NCBI GenBank assembly: GCA_029263315.1
Contig: JAJCXR010000036.1
Location: 1-34,927 of the forward strand
Direction of reading: 5' to 3'
Length of the DNA: 34,927 nt
Source of the DNA: Acidobacteriota bacterium
GTDB taxonomy: Bacteria > Acidobacteriota > Thermoanaerobaculia > Multivoradales > J023
A program made the translations under genes and the position numbers. The notes beneath the pieces were generated by a model. The model searched no databases and was not told where the DNA came from. It was given only the letters and a program-made list of their open reading frames with translations. This document shows positions 1 through 8,114 of the stretch, one piece after another (position 1 is the first letter of the stretch; every line of letters starts with the position of its first letter).

Positions 1-162
1 AGCAGCCTGTGGTGAAAGTGCTCCGCGAATGAGAGCGAGAGATTTTTCGTCAGAACAAGGCGCAGAATTGCATGAATATTGGTGATCTTCAGAGATTCTG
101 GAACACAGTTCTGGCGGAAAAGAGCCGCTCTCAACGCGGTCTGACTTTTGCCACAGGCTGCT
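1..162 (+). mobile_element. MITE-like 162-bp inverted-repeat element, copy 1
   Basis: The element begins AGCAGCCTGTGG and ends CCACAGGCTGCT, which are exact reverse complements; the match extends to 19 bp with two mismatches. Other copies lie at 32389-32550 and 34807-34927. The bases just outside or at the tips form TA (GCTGCTA here; TTAGCAGCC at copy 3; TAACA...TGTTA at copy 2), which would suit a Tc1/mariner or IS630 type element inserting at TA. It has no transposase, so it would be non-autonomous. A 30-codon open frame starts at 72 and ends in the terminal repeat; it is probably incidental. The left tip sits at the window edge. Confidence 0.75.
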
Positions 163-202
163 AGGCCCCAGTCTCAGCCCAGTTTCTGAGCAACGACTAC
201 CG

Positions 203-484
203 TTACCGACCTTGGGCGTCGGAAATAATCTCCGGCTGGGCAATGGTCTTGCAAACGGCCCTAACTGCCAAAAGCCCTAATCGCGGAGCATCAAAACCAC
301 ACCAATCGACGCCAGCCTCGATGCTGGCTCCGAGTAACTCCCCATGGCGCTGAGCGATCGACAGGCCGAGTCCGGAGGGGCCTTCGGCCCGCGACCGCAT
401 TGGGTCTGCCCGCCATAGCCGATCGAAAATAATCGAAATATAGGCAGGATGCTCGGACACGGTCCCTTCGCCGTGGTCGGAGGA
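203..484 (-). pseudogene. C-terminal remnant of a sensor histidine kinase (HATPase_c)
   Basis: In one minus frame the translation carries a DHGEGT segment (N/G1-like box), then IFDRLWRADPMRSRAEG and GPSGLGLSIAQRHGELLG, which are the F and G2 boxes of a two-component histidine kinase ATPase domain. Only about 55 recognisable residues remain (roughly 317-484). No start, DHp domain or N box lies upstream, because the stop of the MBL-DUF3616 gene is 14 bp away. The frame runs on to a stop at 203 with unrelated sequence. It lies between that gene and MITE copy 1 and looks like decay debris. Confidence 0.6.
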
Positions 485-497
485 AACCTGACTTGAC

Positions 498-2198
498 TCA
501 ACCGTTGGGCAGCTCGATGCGATACTGATGGCTCTTTTTCCTGCAACTAGGCTCACCCTCATCGCCGTCGACGGTGATCCAGGCGGCTCCATCCTGAATC
601 GCCATTCCCTCCGAAGAGGTCACGAGATCGCGGTGCAGCATTTCGGGCCGCAAGAGACCACCGCCAGCCAACCCGTCGAGGGTGATCGAGAACAACGCAA
701 ACGGATCGTTGGCGTCCTCGGAGGGGCCGGCAATCCCGTAGACCGTATCCTTGTGGAAGGCCAGCTCACGGATTCCACGGGTTTCGAGATCGAGCAACGC
801 GACTTGGTCGAAGCGAAGCTCGTTGAGCTCTGAGGTCAATCTGACAACCACAGCGCGGCCTTCTACCAAGGGTGCCCGGAAACCTAGCCAAACCCTTTGC
901 TCATCGCTTCCGAAGGCGCCCTCGATGTTGAGCACCGGACACGAGACACCGTTCTCAGCGATCTTTTCAGCCTCGAGTAGCGCCCGGCAAGTTGCCGCGG
1001 CGAGGGGCGGAGGCGGCACGGTGAACAGGGTCGCCAAACACTCGGCTTGGCCTTCTCTGGCCTTGGCCCACGTTGCTTCGTCGTCGATGGCAGGTTGTTG
1101 CTCTTTGAGCGATCCGTCGGAACGACTCGCCAAGAGCCGAAGTCGTTGCCGCTTTGTTTTTTCCTCGCAGCGGCTGTTGCGACTGTGGGAGCCCACCACC
1201 AGGACGGAGTCGCCGACCTGCGCCAGGGCCTCGATATCGCGCGGCCGCTTGCCCTTTGGCATGGCCCAGGTCTTCTTCGGCGCCAGGCGCCCATCGTCCG
1301 GCTCGAAGCCATAGAGCTGCTCGTCGATCTCATTGTCAGCGACGAGGATCAGCTCGTCCTCCCAGGGAGCGGCAAGCGCCGCCGAGGCTTCGCACATGGG
1401 GCGCGGCGCCAGAACCCGAAGCTCGTCAGCTCCGAGAGCAGGATCTGCCGTCACCGCCGATGCCATCGGGGCCGACTCCGCGCCGGCGAAATCACCAACC
1501 GGCGGCGGTGCAGAGCCACATGTTTGCCCCAAGGGTTGCTCGACCTTCAACCAGCCATCCGAGGCGCGGCCAGCGATGATCACGGACCCTCCCCAGCCGG
1601 TGGCATATCCCCAGCCTGGATCCTCACCGATCTGCCCCCAAAGAACTTCTATTTTGGGGTCGATATCGATCGGTTCCTGACCTTGGCGGCAATCCACTGG
1701 ATCGATGATTGGACCGGCTAAGGCCTTCACTTCAGCAAGTCGGGCGAATTCGATGGCCCGGTGAGGGATGCCGCCCTGCCTGGCCTGCTTGATCAAATAA
1801 CGCTGATCACCCTTGGGGTGGCCGTTGGTGACCACGTTCTTGACCCTGTACTTGCTCAATACTGTGCGAATGCCCTCGCTGTGGTCCCGGTGCGGGTGAG
1901 TGATGGCCAGCAACTCGAGAGTCCCGTTGAGGTCAGCGCGCCTGGCAAAAAAGCGATCCAGGTAGATCGCCAGCGCTTCGCGGCTGTCGGAGCCCGGACT
2001 GCGCTCACCTCCGGTATCGACGAGCCCCGCCGCACAAGGAAACTCGATCAGGGTCGCGTCGCCTTGTCCCACATCGATGAAGTGCAGCCTCATGTCGGGG
2101 ACCGGCACAGCAACTACAGGGAAAGTGAGCCATAGCCCAAGGACCACCAAAAAGCATGGCCGCTGGGCCTTGGGGGGCAGGGTTCCGAGATTCCACAT
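498..2198 (-). CDS. Secreted hybrid protein: partial ComEC-type metallo-beta-lactamase fold + DUF3616
   Basis: This 566-aa protein has a hydrophobic N-terminal segment (about 15-32, probable signal peptide or anchor). A ComEC/Rec2-like MBL start follows: HFIDVGQGDATLIEF (39-53), LVDTGG (59-64) and the metal motif HPHRDH (101-106). In this family a later Asn/Ser strand, a TGD-type aspartate and a further His should follow. I cannot find them; the fold breaks off near residue 210. The remaining ~330 residues match DUF3616 (beta-propeller-like, with a DNEIDEQLYGF stretch and VGSHSRNSR). The ATG start is supported by GAGGAG about 8 bp upstream. Nuclease or hydrolase activity is doubtful because the metal site seems incomplete. 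The function of DUF3616 is unknown. Confidence 0.8.
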   Translation of the reverse strand: MWNLGTLPPKAQRPCFLVVLGLWLTFPVVAVPVPDMRLHFIDVGQGDATLIEFPCAAGLVDTGGERSPGSDSREALAIYLDRFFARRADLNGTLELLAITHPHRDHSEGIRTVLSKYRVKNVVTNGHPKGDQRYLIKQARQGGIPHRAIEFARLAEVKALAGPIIDPVDCRQGQEPIDIDPKIEVLWGQIGEDPGWGYATGWGGSVIIAGRASDGWLKVEQPLGQTCGSAPPPVGDFAGAESAPMASAVTADPALGADELRVLAPRPMCEASAALAAPWEDELILVADNEIDEQLYGFEPDDGRLAPKKTWAMPKGKRPRDIEALAQVGDSVLVVGSHSRNSRCEEKTKRQRLRLLASRSDGSLKEQQPAIDDEATWAKAREGQAECLATLFTVPPPPLAAATCRALLEAEKIAENGVSCPVLNIEGAFGSDEQRVWLGFRAPLVEGRAVVVRLTSELNELRFDQVALLDLETRGIRELAFHKDTVYGIAGPSEDANDPFALFSITLDGLAGGGLLRPEMLHRDLVTSSEGMAIQDGAAWITVDGDEGEPSCRKKSHQYRIELPNG

Positions 2199-2698
2199 GA
2201 CCTATCTCCTCGCAGTCCACCGCTCGACGATCAAAGCGGAATTTTTCATCGACCTCGATCCAACGGGTAGCTGCCCCGTCGCAGGTCCCTAGGCTTGGTC
2301 GTCTACTGGAGCACAGCGCAATCGATCGACCGGATCCCCCATCTATCCAGAGCTAATACTTTATCAACCTGCTTTTCCACCCGATATTCAAGTCGATCCT
2401 CGGCATCCTCGCCAAGGCCATCGCTTCGTTCGACAAGCTGTTCCTCGAGGTCCCCGCTCGGGTAGCGAGCTGAGCTCGGCGCCAAAAAAATTCTTCATTG
2501 GCTGCGATAGCTCGGGTTGTCATCCCACTGGAGGGTTAGAAGCAAAAGATCTGAAGCAAGCCAGGCAACATCGATCAAGAAAACATTGATCTAGAACCTG
2601 AGAGAGAGGAGGCCAGACGACCCATCGACGACAACCTACAGAAACCTGCAGAACCGTTCGAATCAGCATCAAGAACACGAAACAAAAGGAAACAAGCC
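2199..2698. other. Intergenic region upstream of the pilus operon
   Basis: This 500-bp stretch separates the divergent MBL-DUF3616 gene and pilin gene, so it should hold promoters for both. I see no convincing ORF: a 60-codon minus frame at 2303-2485 has no family resemblance or good start. One inverted repeat is listed separately. A long leader of 100 bp or more before the pilin is possible, but I cannot assign a promoter. Confidence 0.4.
2573..2591. promoter_or_regulatory. Inverted repeat upstream of the pilin gene (possible operator)
   Basis: GATCAA (2573-2578) and TTGATC (2586-2591) form a perfect 6-bp dyad with a 7-bp spacer, about 110 bp before the pilin start. It resembles a dimeric repressor site in layout. 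No cognate regulator is adjacent, so the role is a guess. Confidence 0.3.
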
Positions 2699-3313
2699 AT
2701 GAACAACTCAAAATCTACCCAAGCATTGATCTTTGCCTCAATCCTGACCCTCACCGCCGTTGGGATGCCCCAAGCGGCCCTGGCGGACGGCGATTCCGCC
2801 GCCGCCACCAGCGACGCCAAGGCCGTCCTCATCGCCCCATTGACCTTGACCGCCCTCACTGCGCTCAACTTCGGAACGCTGATCAAGAATTTCTCGAGCG
2901 GCACCGAATCGGTGACCCTGGAACCCAATTTCCTGGGCGAAGGCAACGGTGGACAGGGCATCATCACCTCCAGCGACAACACCAAGCTGATCCCCTTCGG
3001 CGGAGAGAACGACGGTGATCTCAAGCTGACCGGTGAGTCCGGCTACACCATCCAGGTCAGCGCGCCGGCTTCCATCGAGCTGTCCAAGGACGGCGTCGCC
3101 GTGCCGACGGCCCAACAGAAGCTCGAGCTGGACACCTTCCTGTTCCGCGTCAACCGGTTCAGCACGCCGGAGACGATCGCCAACGGCGGCTCTTTTGTGC
3201 TGGAGCCCGGCGGTCTCACCGATGTCGACACGGGAGGTACCTTGACGGTCGAAGGCGACGACGAGACCGGCGCCTACAGCGGCAGCTTCACAGTCACCGC
3301 GACCTATCAATAA
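2699..3313 (+). CDS. DUF4402 pilin-like secreted protein (major fimbrial subunit candidate)
   Basis: This 204-aa protein has a Sec signal peptide (1-29, ending AALA-D). A beta-rich mature part without Cys follows. The segment IAPLTLTALTALNFGTLI (46-62) is the typical DUF4402 opening; the family forms Ig-like domains and is often encoded beside periplasmic chaperones and ushers. The mature chain ends FTVTATYQ, a beta strand plausibly used in donor-strand exchange. AGGAAA lies about 8 bp before the ATG. It is the first gene of a pilin-chaperone-usher set, and a hairpin follows it, which fits higher expression of the structural subunit. The DUF4402 assignment is from pattern memory; the pilin role is inferred from context. 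Confidence 0.85.
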   Translation: MNNSKSTQALIFASILTLTAVGMPQAALADGDSAAATSDAKAVLIAPLTLTALTALNFGTLIKNFSSGTESVTLEPNFLGEGNGGQGIITSSDNTKLIPFGGENDGDLKLTGESGYTIQVSAPASIELSKDGVAVPTAQQKLELDTFLFRVNRFSTPETIANGGSFVLEPGGLTDVDTGGTLTVEGDDETGAYSGSFTVTATYQ

Positions 3314-3347
3314 TCGTCGAGCCGGGGCCTTGGCCTCGCCGCGCCGG

Positions 3348-3371
3348 CCCGGGTCCAACTTGGGACCCGGG
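3348..3371 (+). terminator. Hairpin between pilin and chaperone genes (attenuator or RNA-stabilising stem)
   Basis: CCCGGGTCC (3348-3356) and GGACCCGGG (3363-3371) are perfectly complementary over 9 bp around a 6-nt loop. Only a short TTTCGT follows, so it would be a weak intrinsic terminator or a 3' mRNA stabiliser. It lies 34 bp after the pilin stop and 30 bp before the chaperone start, a usual place for lowering chaperone and usher expression relative to pilin. Confidence 0.6.
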
Positions 3372-3400
3372 TTTCGTGGTCCTCCGAAAAGGAAAACGCC

Positions 3401-4300
3401 ATGCTGAAAAAGATTCCAGCAAGAAACAGCGGAACCCTGCCGTCCCTGGCGAGAGTCGCCATCCTGCTGCTGTTCGTCGCCGGCCCAGCTGCCGGGCAAG
3501 CTGCCAGCGAGGAATTCGGCCAGCCGCCAGGCACCGGAGGTCTCCTGGTGACCCCCAAGCGGGTGGTCTTCGCCGGCCGAGAGCGCAGCGCCGAGATCCA
3601 CCTGCTGAACAATGGTCGTCGGACCACCACCTATCGCGTCGAGCTCCTGGAGATGGAGATGGACGCCAGTGGCCAGCTGACCGAATTGCAAGAAGCGACC
3701 GCTAGCTCCCTGGGCCGCATGGTCCGCCTGGCCCCGCGCCAAGTGACCATCGCCGCCGGTGAGCGACAAACGGTGCGTCTGCTGCTGCGCAAACCCGCCG
3801 GCCTGGCGGCCGGAGAATACCGCTCTCACCTGCGGCTGCGAGCTATTCCAGAAGCCACCGCGACGGTTCTTCCCGGAACGGCGGAGGTCGACCCAGGGGG
3901 GATCAGCATACGGCTCGTCGCCCTGCCCGGCATCTCCATCCCGATCATCGTTCGCCAGGGTTCGCTGTCTTCCACCATCGGACTGTCGCAGCTCACCGTC
4001 GAGACCGACGGTGCAGCATCACGGGTCTCGATGCGCCTCGAACGCGAGGGCCAACGGTCGGTCTACGGCGACCTCAGCGCCGTCTTCATGCCCGCCGCCG
4101 GCGGCGCCATCCCGGTGGCCGAGGGCAAGGGCATTGCGATCTATACCAGTATCTCCTCCAGGACCTTTTCGCTTCCCCTGTCCCCCCCGGACGGTGTCAG
4201 CCTGAGCTCCGGACGTCTGCGGGTCACCTTCCGCTCCCGCCCCGACACCGACGGCGGCGGCGTGCAGCTGACGGCGAATGCAGAGGTGGTCCTCCCTTGA
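3401..4300 (+). CDS. PapD-like periplasmic fimbrial chaperone
   Basis: This 299-aa protein has a signal peptide (about 1-28, LLLFVAGPAAGQA). Residues 47-140 form a pili-assembly chaperone N domain: LLVTPKRVVFAGRERSAEIHL, then a V-R-L-A-P-R-Q-V-T-I strand followed by GERQTVRLLLRKP and GEYRSHLRL. A second beta domain covers the rest. It is longer than classical PapD or FimC (about 230 aa), as in the chaperones that accompany DUF4402 pilins. It would cap pilin subunits in the periplasm and hand them to the usher encoded next. AAAGGAAAA precedes the ATG. The stop is followed 30 bp later by the usher start in the same frame. Confidence 0.85.
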   Translation: MLKKIPARNSGTLPSLARVAILLLFVAGPAAGQAASEEFGQPPGTGGLLVTPKRVVFAGRERSAEIHLLNNGRRTTTYRVELLEMEMDASGQLTELQEATASSLGRMVRLAPRQVTIAAGERQTVRLLLRKPAGLAAGEYRSHLRLRAIPEATATVLPGTAEVDPGGISIRLVALPGISIPIIVRQGSLSSTIGLSQLTVETDGAASRVSMRLEREGQRSVYGDLSAVFMPAAGGAIPVAEGKGIAIYTSISSRTFSLPLSPPDGVSLSSGRLRVTFRSRPDTDGGGVQLTANAEVVLP

Positions 4301-4330
4301 GGAGGACCAGCGACTCCAGAGCCGACGCCG

Positions 4331-7084
4331 ATGCGCCTTCACCACCTCATCTGGATTTCGATCCTGCTGTGGGCCAACTGGCAAACGGCGAGCCCCGCCT
4401 CGGCCAACGGGGGTGAGGCTCTCGCCGCCATCGAGGGTTCAGATGAGGATCTGCTAATTCTCAAAGTGCAGCTCGGCGAGTGGCTCCTCAGCGACGGACT
4501 GATCGCCTACCGGGTGTCCCACAGCGGCGACCTCGCCGTCGAGCCCCACAGCGTTCTACTACCCCTCGGCGAGATCACGGGGCTCCTCGAGCTGCCGATC
4601 CAAGTCGATCCGGCAGCCCGTTCGGCGGTGGGCTGGTTGGGCCAAGAGAGCGAACGTTTCGAGCTCGATCTGGCGGCGGAACCGCCGACGCTGGCCGGCC
4701 AGCCGCTGGCCCTCGGCCGGGGGCGGGCGGAGATTCACCGGACGGACATCTACATCGAAGCGGCGCTGCTCGGCCGCTGGCTGGCGGTGGGTTTCGAGCT
4801 CGACCTGGCCCGCCAGGTGCTGCGTCTCGAGCCACATCGCAAACTACCGATCCAACGACGTCTGGAGCGCCAGGAGCGATGGCGTCGGCTCAATCTTCAT
4901 GCGGAGGAAGATCAGAGCGGGCCGCGCTTTGCGGCCCAGCAGGTCCCCTACCGTCTGCTCGACTGGCCGGTGGTGGACGGACGCTACGACATCGGCCGCA
5001 AGCGTTACAGCGATGGAAGGTTGGCGACCACCGCCCGGCACTCGCTGCTGGCCCAGGGCGACCTGCTGGGCATGACCGCCGATCTGTTCTTGGGCGGCCA
5101 ACGGACCTCCGATGAAGACGATCTCCTGGCCGACGCCCGCTTGACCCTGGGCCGCCGCGATCCCCAGGGTGGGCTGCTGGGGCCGCTGCGGGCCACCGAC
5201 CTCCGCTTCGGCGACCTGGTCAGCCCCAATGACCGGCTGATCTCCCCCGGCCACCCCGGACGTGGCTTCGAGCTGGCCAGGATCTCCCAGCAGGGCCGCG
5301 CCGCCGGCAGCCGTACCGTCGACCGCATGACGCTGCGCGGTGACGCCCTGCCCGGCTGGGATGTCGAGCTCTACCGCAACGAGGTGCTCTACGACGTCAC
5401 GACGGTCAGCGACGAGGGTCGCTACGAGCTCGCCGACGTGGCGCTCTTCTTCGGCATCAATCGACTGCGGCTGGTCTTCTACGGGCCCCATGGCGAACGC
5501 CGGGAGAAGGTCGAGCAGATCTACCTCGGCCCCGGCCTGCTGCCCCGCGGCGAGACCGACTACCACTTCGGCGTCTACCAACAGGATGTGGGCTTGCTCC
5601 AGCGCAGCCAGGCCTTGGCCGCTACCGATGCTGCGGTCCAAGGCGATGTCCGGCTGGTCGCCGGCTTGACGCGGGGCCTCACCCGGCGTCTCTCGGGCGA
5701 CGCCGGGCTCTTCAGCCTGGCCCTCCCCGACGGCCGCCACGACTACCTGCGCCTCGGCCTACGGGCTGCCTTGCTGGGCGGCGCCGGCCGTCTCGTGGTG
5801 CTGCACGACATGGCCGGGGGGAGCGCCGCAACACTGGCTTTGCAAAGGCGCCTCGGCCGCTTCACCGTCGCCGTCGAGCACAGCCATTTCGAAGACTTCG
5901 TGAGCGAGGAGATCGAGATCGCCGACCTGCTGAGCCGCACTGAAGCTCGCCTCGATGGTCAGATCCGCCTCTTCGGCAGCCGCGTCGTGCCGCTGAGCCT
6001 GACCTTGCGGCAGGAGCGTTACCTGGAACCGGGTCGCAGGCTCGAGCTGCGCGGCTCGAGCGGCTTCTCCCATCCCCTCGGACGCTTTCACCTGACCCAC
6101 CGCTGGCACTTCGATGTCTCCGGTAGCGAGCTCGACGCCAGCCGCCTAGCACTGCGTGGCAATCTGCTGTTCAACAGCTGGCTCCGCCAACTGGCGCTGC
6201 GCGCCAACCTGCGCTACGACCTCCACCCGTCACCCGAGCTGGCGAGCCTCGACTTGATGGCCCGCTGGCGACCCGGCCGCCGCCTCAGCGCCACCTTTGG
6301 CCTCGACCATGGCCTGGCCCAAGGCATCACCCAGGTTCATGTCGGTGCCGATTGGGAGCTGCGACCCCTGCGCCTCGGCGTCGACCTGGGTTGGGGCACC
6401 GATGGCAGCCTGCGTGCTGGCGCCTCCCTGTCCTTCAGTCTCGGTCGCGAGCCGCGCTCCGGCCGACCTCGCTGGCAGGCTGAGCCGGCAGCGCGGCACG
6501 GGGCAGTGTCGGCCCGGGCCTTCCTCGACCACGACGGCAACGGCCACTTTGGGGCCGGAGACGAAACCCTCCAAGGGGTCCGCTTCGCGGTCAACGGCAG
6601 CCCCCAGAGCATCCCGTCCAATGCCGAAGGCGTCGCCCAACTGTCGCTGTCCTCCTACCGCCACGCCGACCTGGCGGTCGACGAAACCTCGCTGCAGGAC
6701 CCCTACTGGAAACCGCAAGTCCAAGGTTTGGGTTTTGTGCCGCGGCCGGGTGTTATCTGGACGGCGGAGTTTCCCATCGCGGTGACCGGCGAGATCGACG
6801 GCACGGTCAGCTTGCAGTTAGAACAAGGCCAGCCGGCGGCCCCTAAGATCCGCCTACAACTGATCGGCGTCAACGGTGAGGTGTTTCAGGAGGTCGAAAG
6901 CCAGTACGACGGTTTCTATCTCTTCACCTACCTTCCGCCGGGGCTCTATACGCTGCAGACCGATCCCCAGCAAGTCGAGGAGCTGGGTCTGCGGCCCGTC
7001 TTGAAAGCGGGCATACGTCTGGGGGGTGGCGACGTGCTGACCCTCGACCTCAACCTCCAGCCAGCGGCCAGTGAGCTTGAGTAG
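4331..7084 (+). CDS. Outer-membrane usher-like protein for DUF4402 pilus assembly
   Basis: This 917-aa protein has a short signal peptide (about 1-26). An N-terminal domain of about 150 residues is followed by a long beta-rich region typical of an outer-membrane barrel (about 190-720; RLGDLVSPNDR-like strand turns and an ELYRNEVLYDV plug-like segment near 347). A C-terminal part follows with ARAFLDHDGNGHFGAGDE (SdrD B-like, about 727-744), then a carboxypeptidase-regulatory-like Ig fold (YDGFYLFTYLPPGLYTL, about 857-873). The size is close to FimD or PapC, but sequence resemblance to classical ushers is weak, so it belongs to a divergent usher branch. ATG 4331 is the only in-frame start after the chaperone stop; no good Shine-Dalgarno lies directly before it, so translation may be coupled to the chaperone. 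Confidence 0.78.
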   Translation: MRLHHLIWISILLWANWQTASPASANGGEALAAIEGSDEDLLILKVQLGEWLLSDGLIAYRVSHSGDLAVEPHSVLLPLGEITGLLELPIQVDPAARSAVGWLGQESERFELDLAAEPPTLAGQPLALGRGRAEIHRTDIYIEAALLGRWLAVGFELDLARQVLRLEPHRKLPIQRRLERQERWRRLNLHAEEDQSGPRFAAQQVPYRLLDWPVVDGRYDIGRKRYSDGRLATTARHSLLAQGDLLGMTADLFLGGQRTSDEDDLLADARLTLGRRDPQGGLLGPLRATDLRFGDLVSPNDRLISPGHPGRGFELARISQQGRAAGSRTVDRMTLRGDALPGWDVELYRNEVLYDVTTVSDEGRYELADVALFFGINRLRLVFYGPHGERREKVEQIYLGPGLLPRGETDYHFGVYQQDVGLLQRSQALAATDAAVQGDVRLVAGLTRGLTRRLSGDAGLFSLALPDGRHDYLRLGLRAALLGGAGRLVVLHDMAGGSAATLALQRRLGRFTVAVEHSHFEDFVSEEIEIADLLSRTEARLDGQIRLFGSRVVPLSLTLRQERYLEPGRRLELRGSSGFSHPLGRFHLTHRWHFDVSGSELDASRLALRGNLLFNSWLRQLALRANLRYDLHPSPELASLDLMARWRPGRRLSATFGLDHGLAQGITQVHVGADWELRPLRLGVDLGWGTDGSLRAGASLSFSLGREPRSGRPRWQAEPAARHGAVSARAFLDHDGNGHFGAGDETLQGVRFAVNGSPQSIPSNAEGVAQLSLSSYRHADLAVDETSLQDPYWKPQVQGLGFVPRPGVIWTAEFPIAVTGEIDGTVSLQLEQGQPAAPKIRLQLIGVNGEVFQEVESQYDGFYLFTYLPPGLYTLQTDPQQVEELGLRPVLKAGIRLGGGDVLTLDLNLQPAASELE

Positions 7085-7425
7085 ATAGCATCCCGTTCCC
7101 ATGGCCCTGCGGCTCAGACAGCATTCCCTCCATGTTCGCTCGAAGGGCCTCCCGCTGGGACCGATTTCGGTAAAATGAGGCGGGAACTGCCTGAATGCGA
7201 GCTCTCGCAGGCATCGGGGGTCATACGTGTGGGTAGGCGCGATCGATACGTCACCGTATTCCCGGAAAGGTGTACTAAGCTACTAGCAGACGAGCGGAGA
7301 CAGAAAATTGACGGCAGCTCAGAAACGATTTCTCGATTCCGGGTTTGACGGCCCAGGGATGGCGTGAAGGGGTTTCTGGTGAAAACGTCGATCCACAGTG
7401 TTTTCTCACCTGAGGCTTTGCAACT
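7085..7425. other. Intergenic region after the usher gene
   Basis: There is no gene in these 341 bp. A small imperfect stem lies at 7188-7213 (TGCCT..GCGAG/CTCGC..AGGCA) without a T-run, so it is not a clear terminator. A 34-bp segment shared with 32194-32227 is listed separately. A promoter for the alkylation repair gene is expected but not identified. Confidence 0.4.
7243..7276 (+). repeat. Solo end of the GTAC-tipped inverted-repeat element
   Basis: This 34-bp stretch (CGATACGTCACCGTATT...GGAAAGG.GTAC) matches 32194-32227 with about three differences. At 32065-32227 that sequence is the right end of a 163-bp element with terminal inverted repeats. Here I find no left end within 200 bp upstream, so this is a partial copy or a conserved end recruited alone. 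Confidence 0.6.
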
Positions 7426-8097
7426 ATGACGATGAATCTCGACGAAACTCTGGCACAGCTCAAGGCGCTCGGCAACGAGAAAATGCGGGCGCAGAACACA
7501 AAACACGGCGCGGGCGACCATCAGTTCGGTGTGCGACGGGGCGACGTTCGGAAGCTGGCGAAGCAGATCAAGACCAACCACGAGCTTGCCCAGGCTCTTT
7601 GGAAAACCGGCAACATCGACGCCCGGTTCTTGGCGATTCTTTTACTCAAAGCGAAGTCCCTGTCAGCCGACGAGATGGATCGGATGGTCCGATCCGTCAC
7701 CTTCGTGGAGGTGGCGGACTGGCTCACCTCCTATGTCGTCAAGAAACATCCCGACAAAGAAACGCTTCGCCAAAGTTGGATGGACAGCGACGACCCCATG
7801 GCAGCCCGCGCCGGGTGGAGCCTAACCGCCGAGCGGATTGTCAGGAGGCCTGAAGGGCTCGACCTCGAGGCGCTGCTGGACCGCATTGAGTCCCAAATGG
7901 GAAGCGCCGCTCCGGAAGTCCAATGGACGATGAACGCAGCTCTTGCCGAAATCGGCATCCACCACCCGAAACACCGCCAGCGGGCCCTCGCCGTCGGAGA
8001 AGTGTTGGGGGTCTTCCGTGATTATCCGGTTTCAAAAGGTTGCACCTCACCCTTCGCCCCGATCTGGATCAGCGAAATGGTAAGGCGGCAAGGCTGA
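7426..8097 (+). CDS. AlkD-like DNA alkylation repair protein (HEAT-like fold)
   Basis: This 223-aa soluble, helix-rich protein has the AlkD/COG4912 pattern: HGAGDHQFGVRRGDVRKLAK near the N terminus, then NIDARFLAILLL, VEVADWLTSYVV (about 100-112), DSDDPMAARAGWSL (about 119-132), and GIHHPKHRQRALAVGEVLG with YPVSKGCTSPFAP at the C terminus. AlkD enzymes excise N3- and N7-alkylpurines using ALK (HEAT-like) repeats. Length fits the family. ATG codons at 7426 and 7432 are both possible starts; GAGG lies about 11 bp before the first. It is monocistronic and convergent with the pirin gene (17 bp between stops). This branch is known more by fold than by tested activity. Confidence 0.88.
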   Translation: MTMNLDETLAQLKALGNEKMRAQNTKHGAGDHQFGVRRGDVRKLAKQIKTNHELAQALWKTGNIDARFLAILLLKAKSLSADEMDRMVRSVTFVEVADWLTSYVVKKHPDKETLRQSWMDSDDPMAARAGWSLTAERIVRRPEGLDLEALLDRIESQMGSAAPEVQWTMNAALAEIGIHHPKHRQRALAVGEVLGVFRDYPVSKGCTSPFAPIWISEMVRRQG

Positions 8098-8114
8098 GCA
8101 AGATAACGGTATAT

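Noticed and set aside
72..164. 30-codon ORF inside the MITE
   Set aside because: It ends in the terminal repeat, and in copy 2 the stop is lost, so it is unlikely to be a maintained gene.
2303..2485. 60-codon minus ORF before the pilus operon
   Set aside because: Low similarity to anything and no start signal; likely chance.
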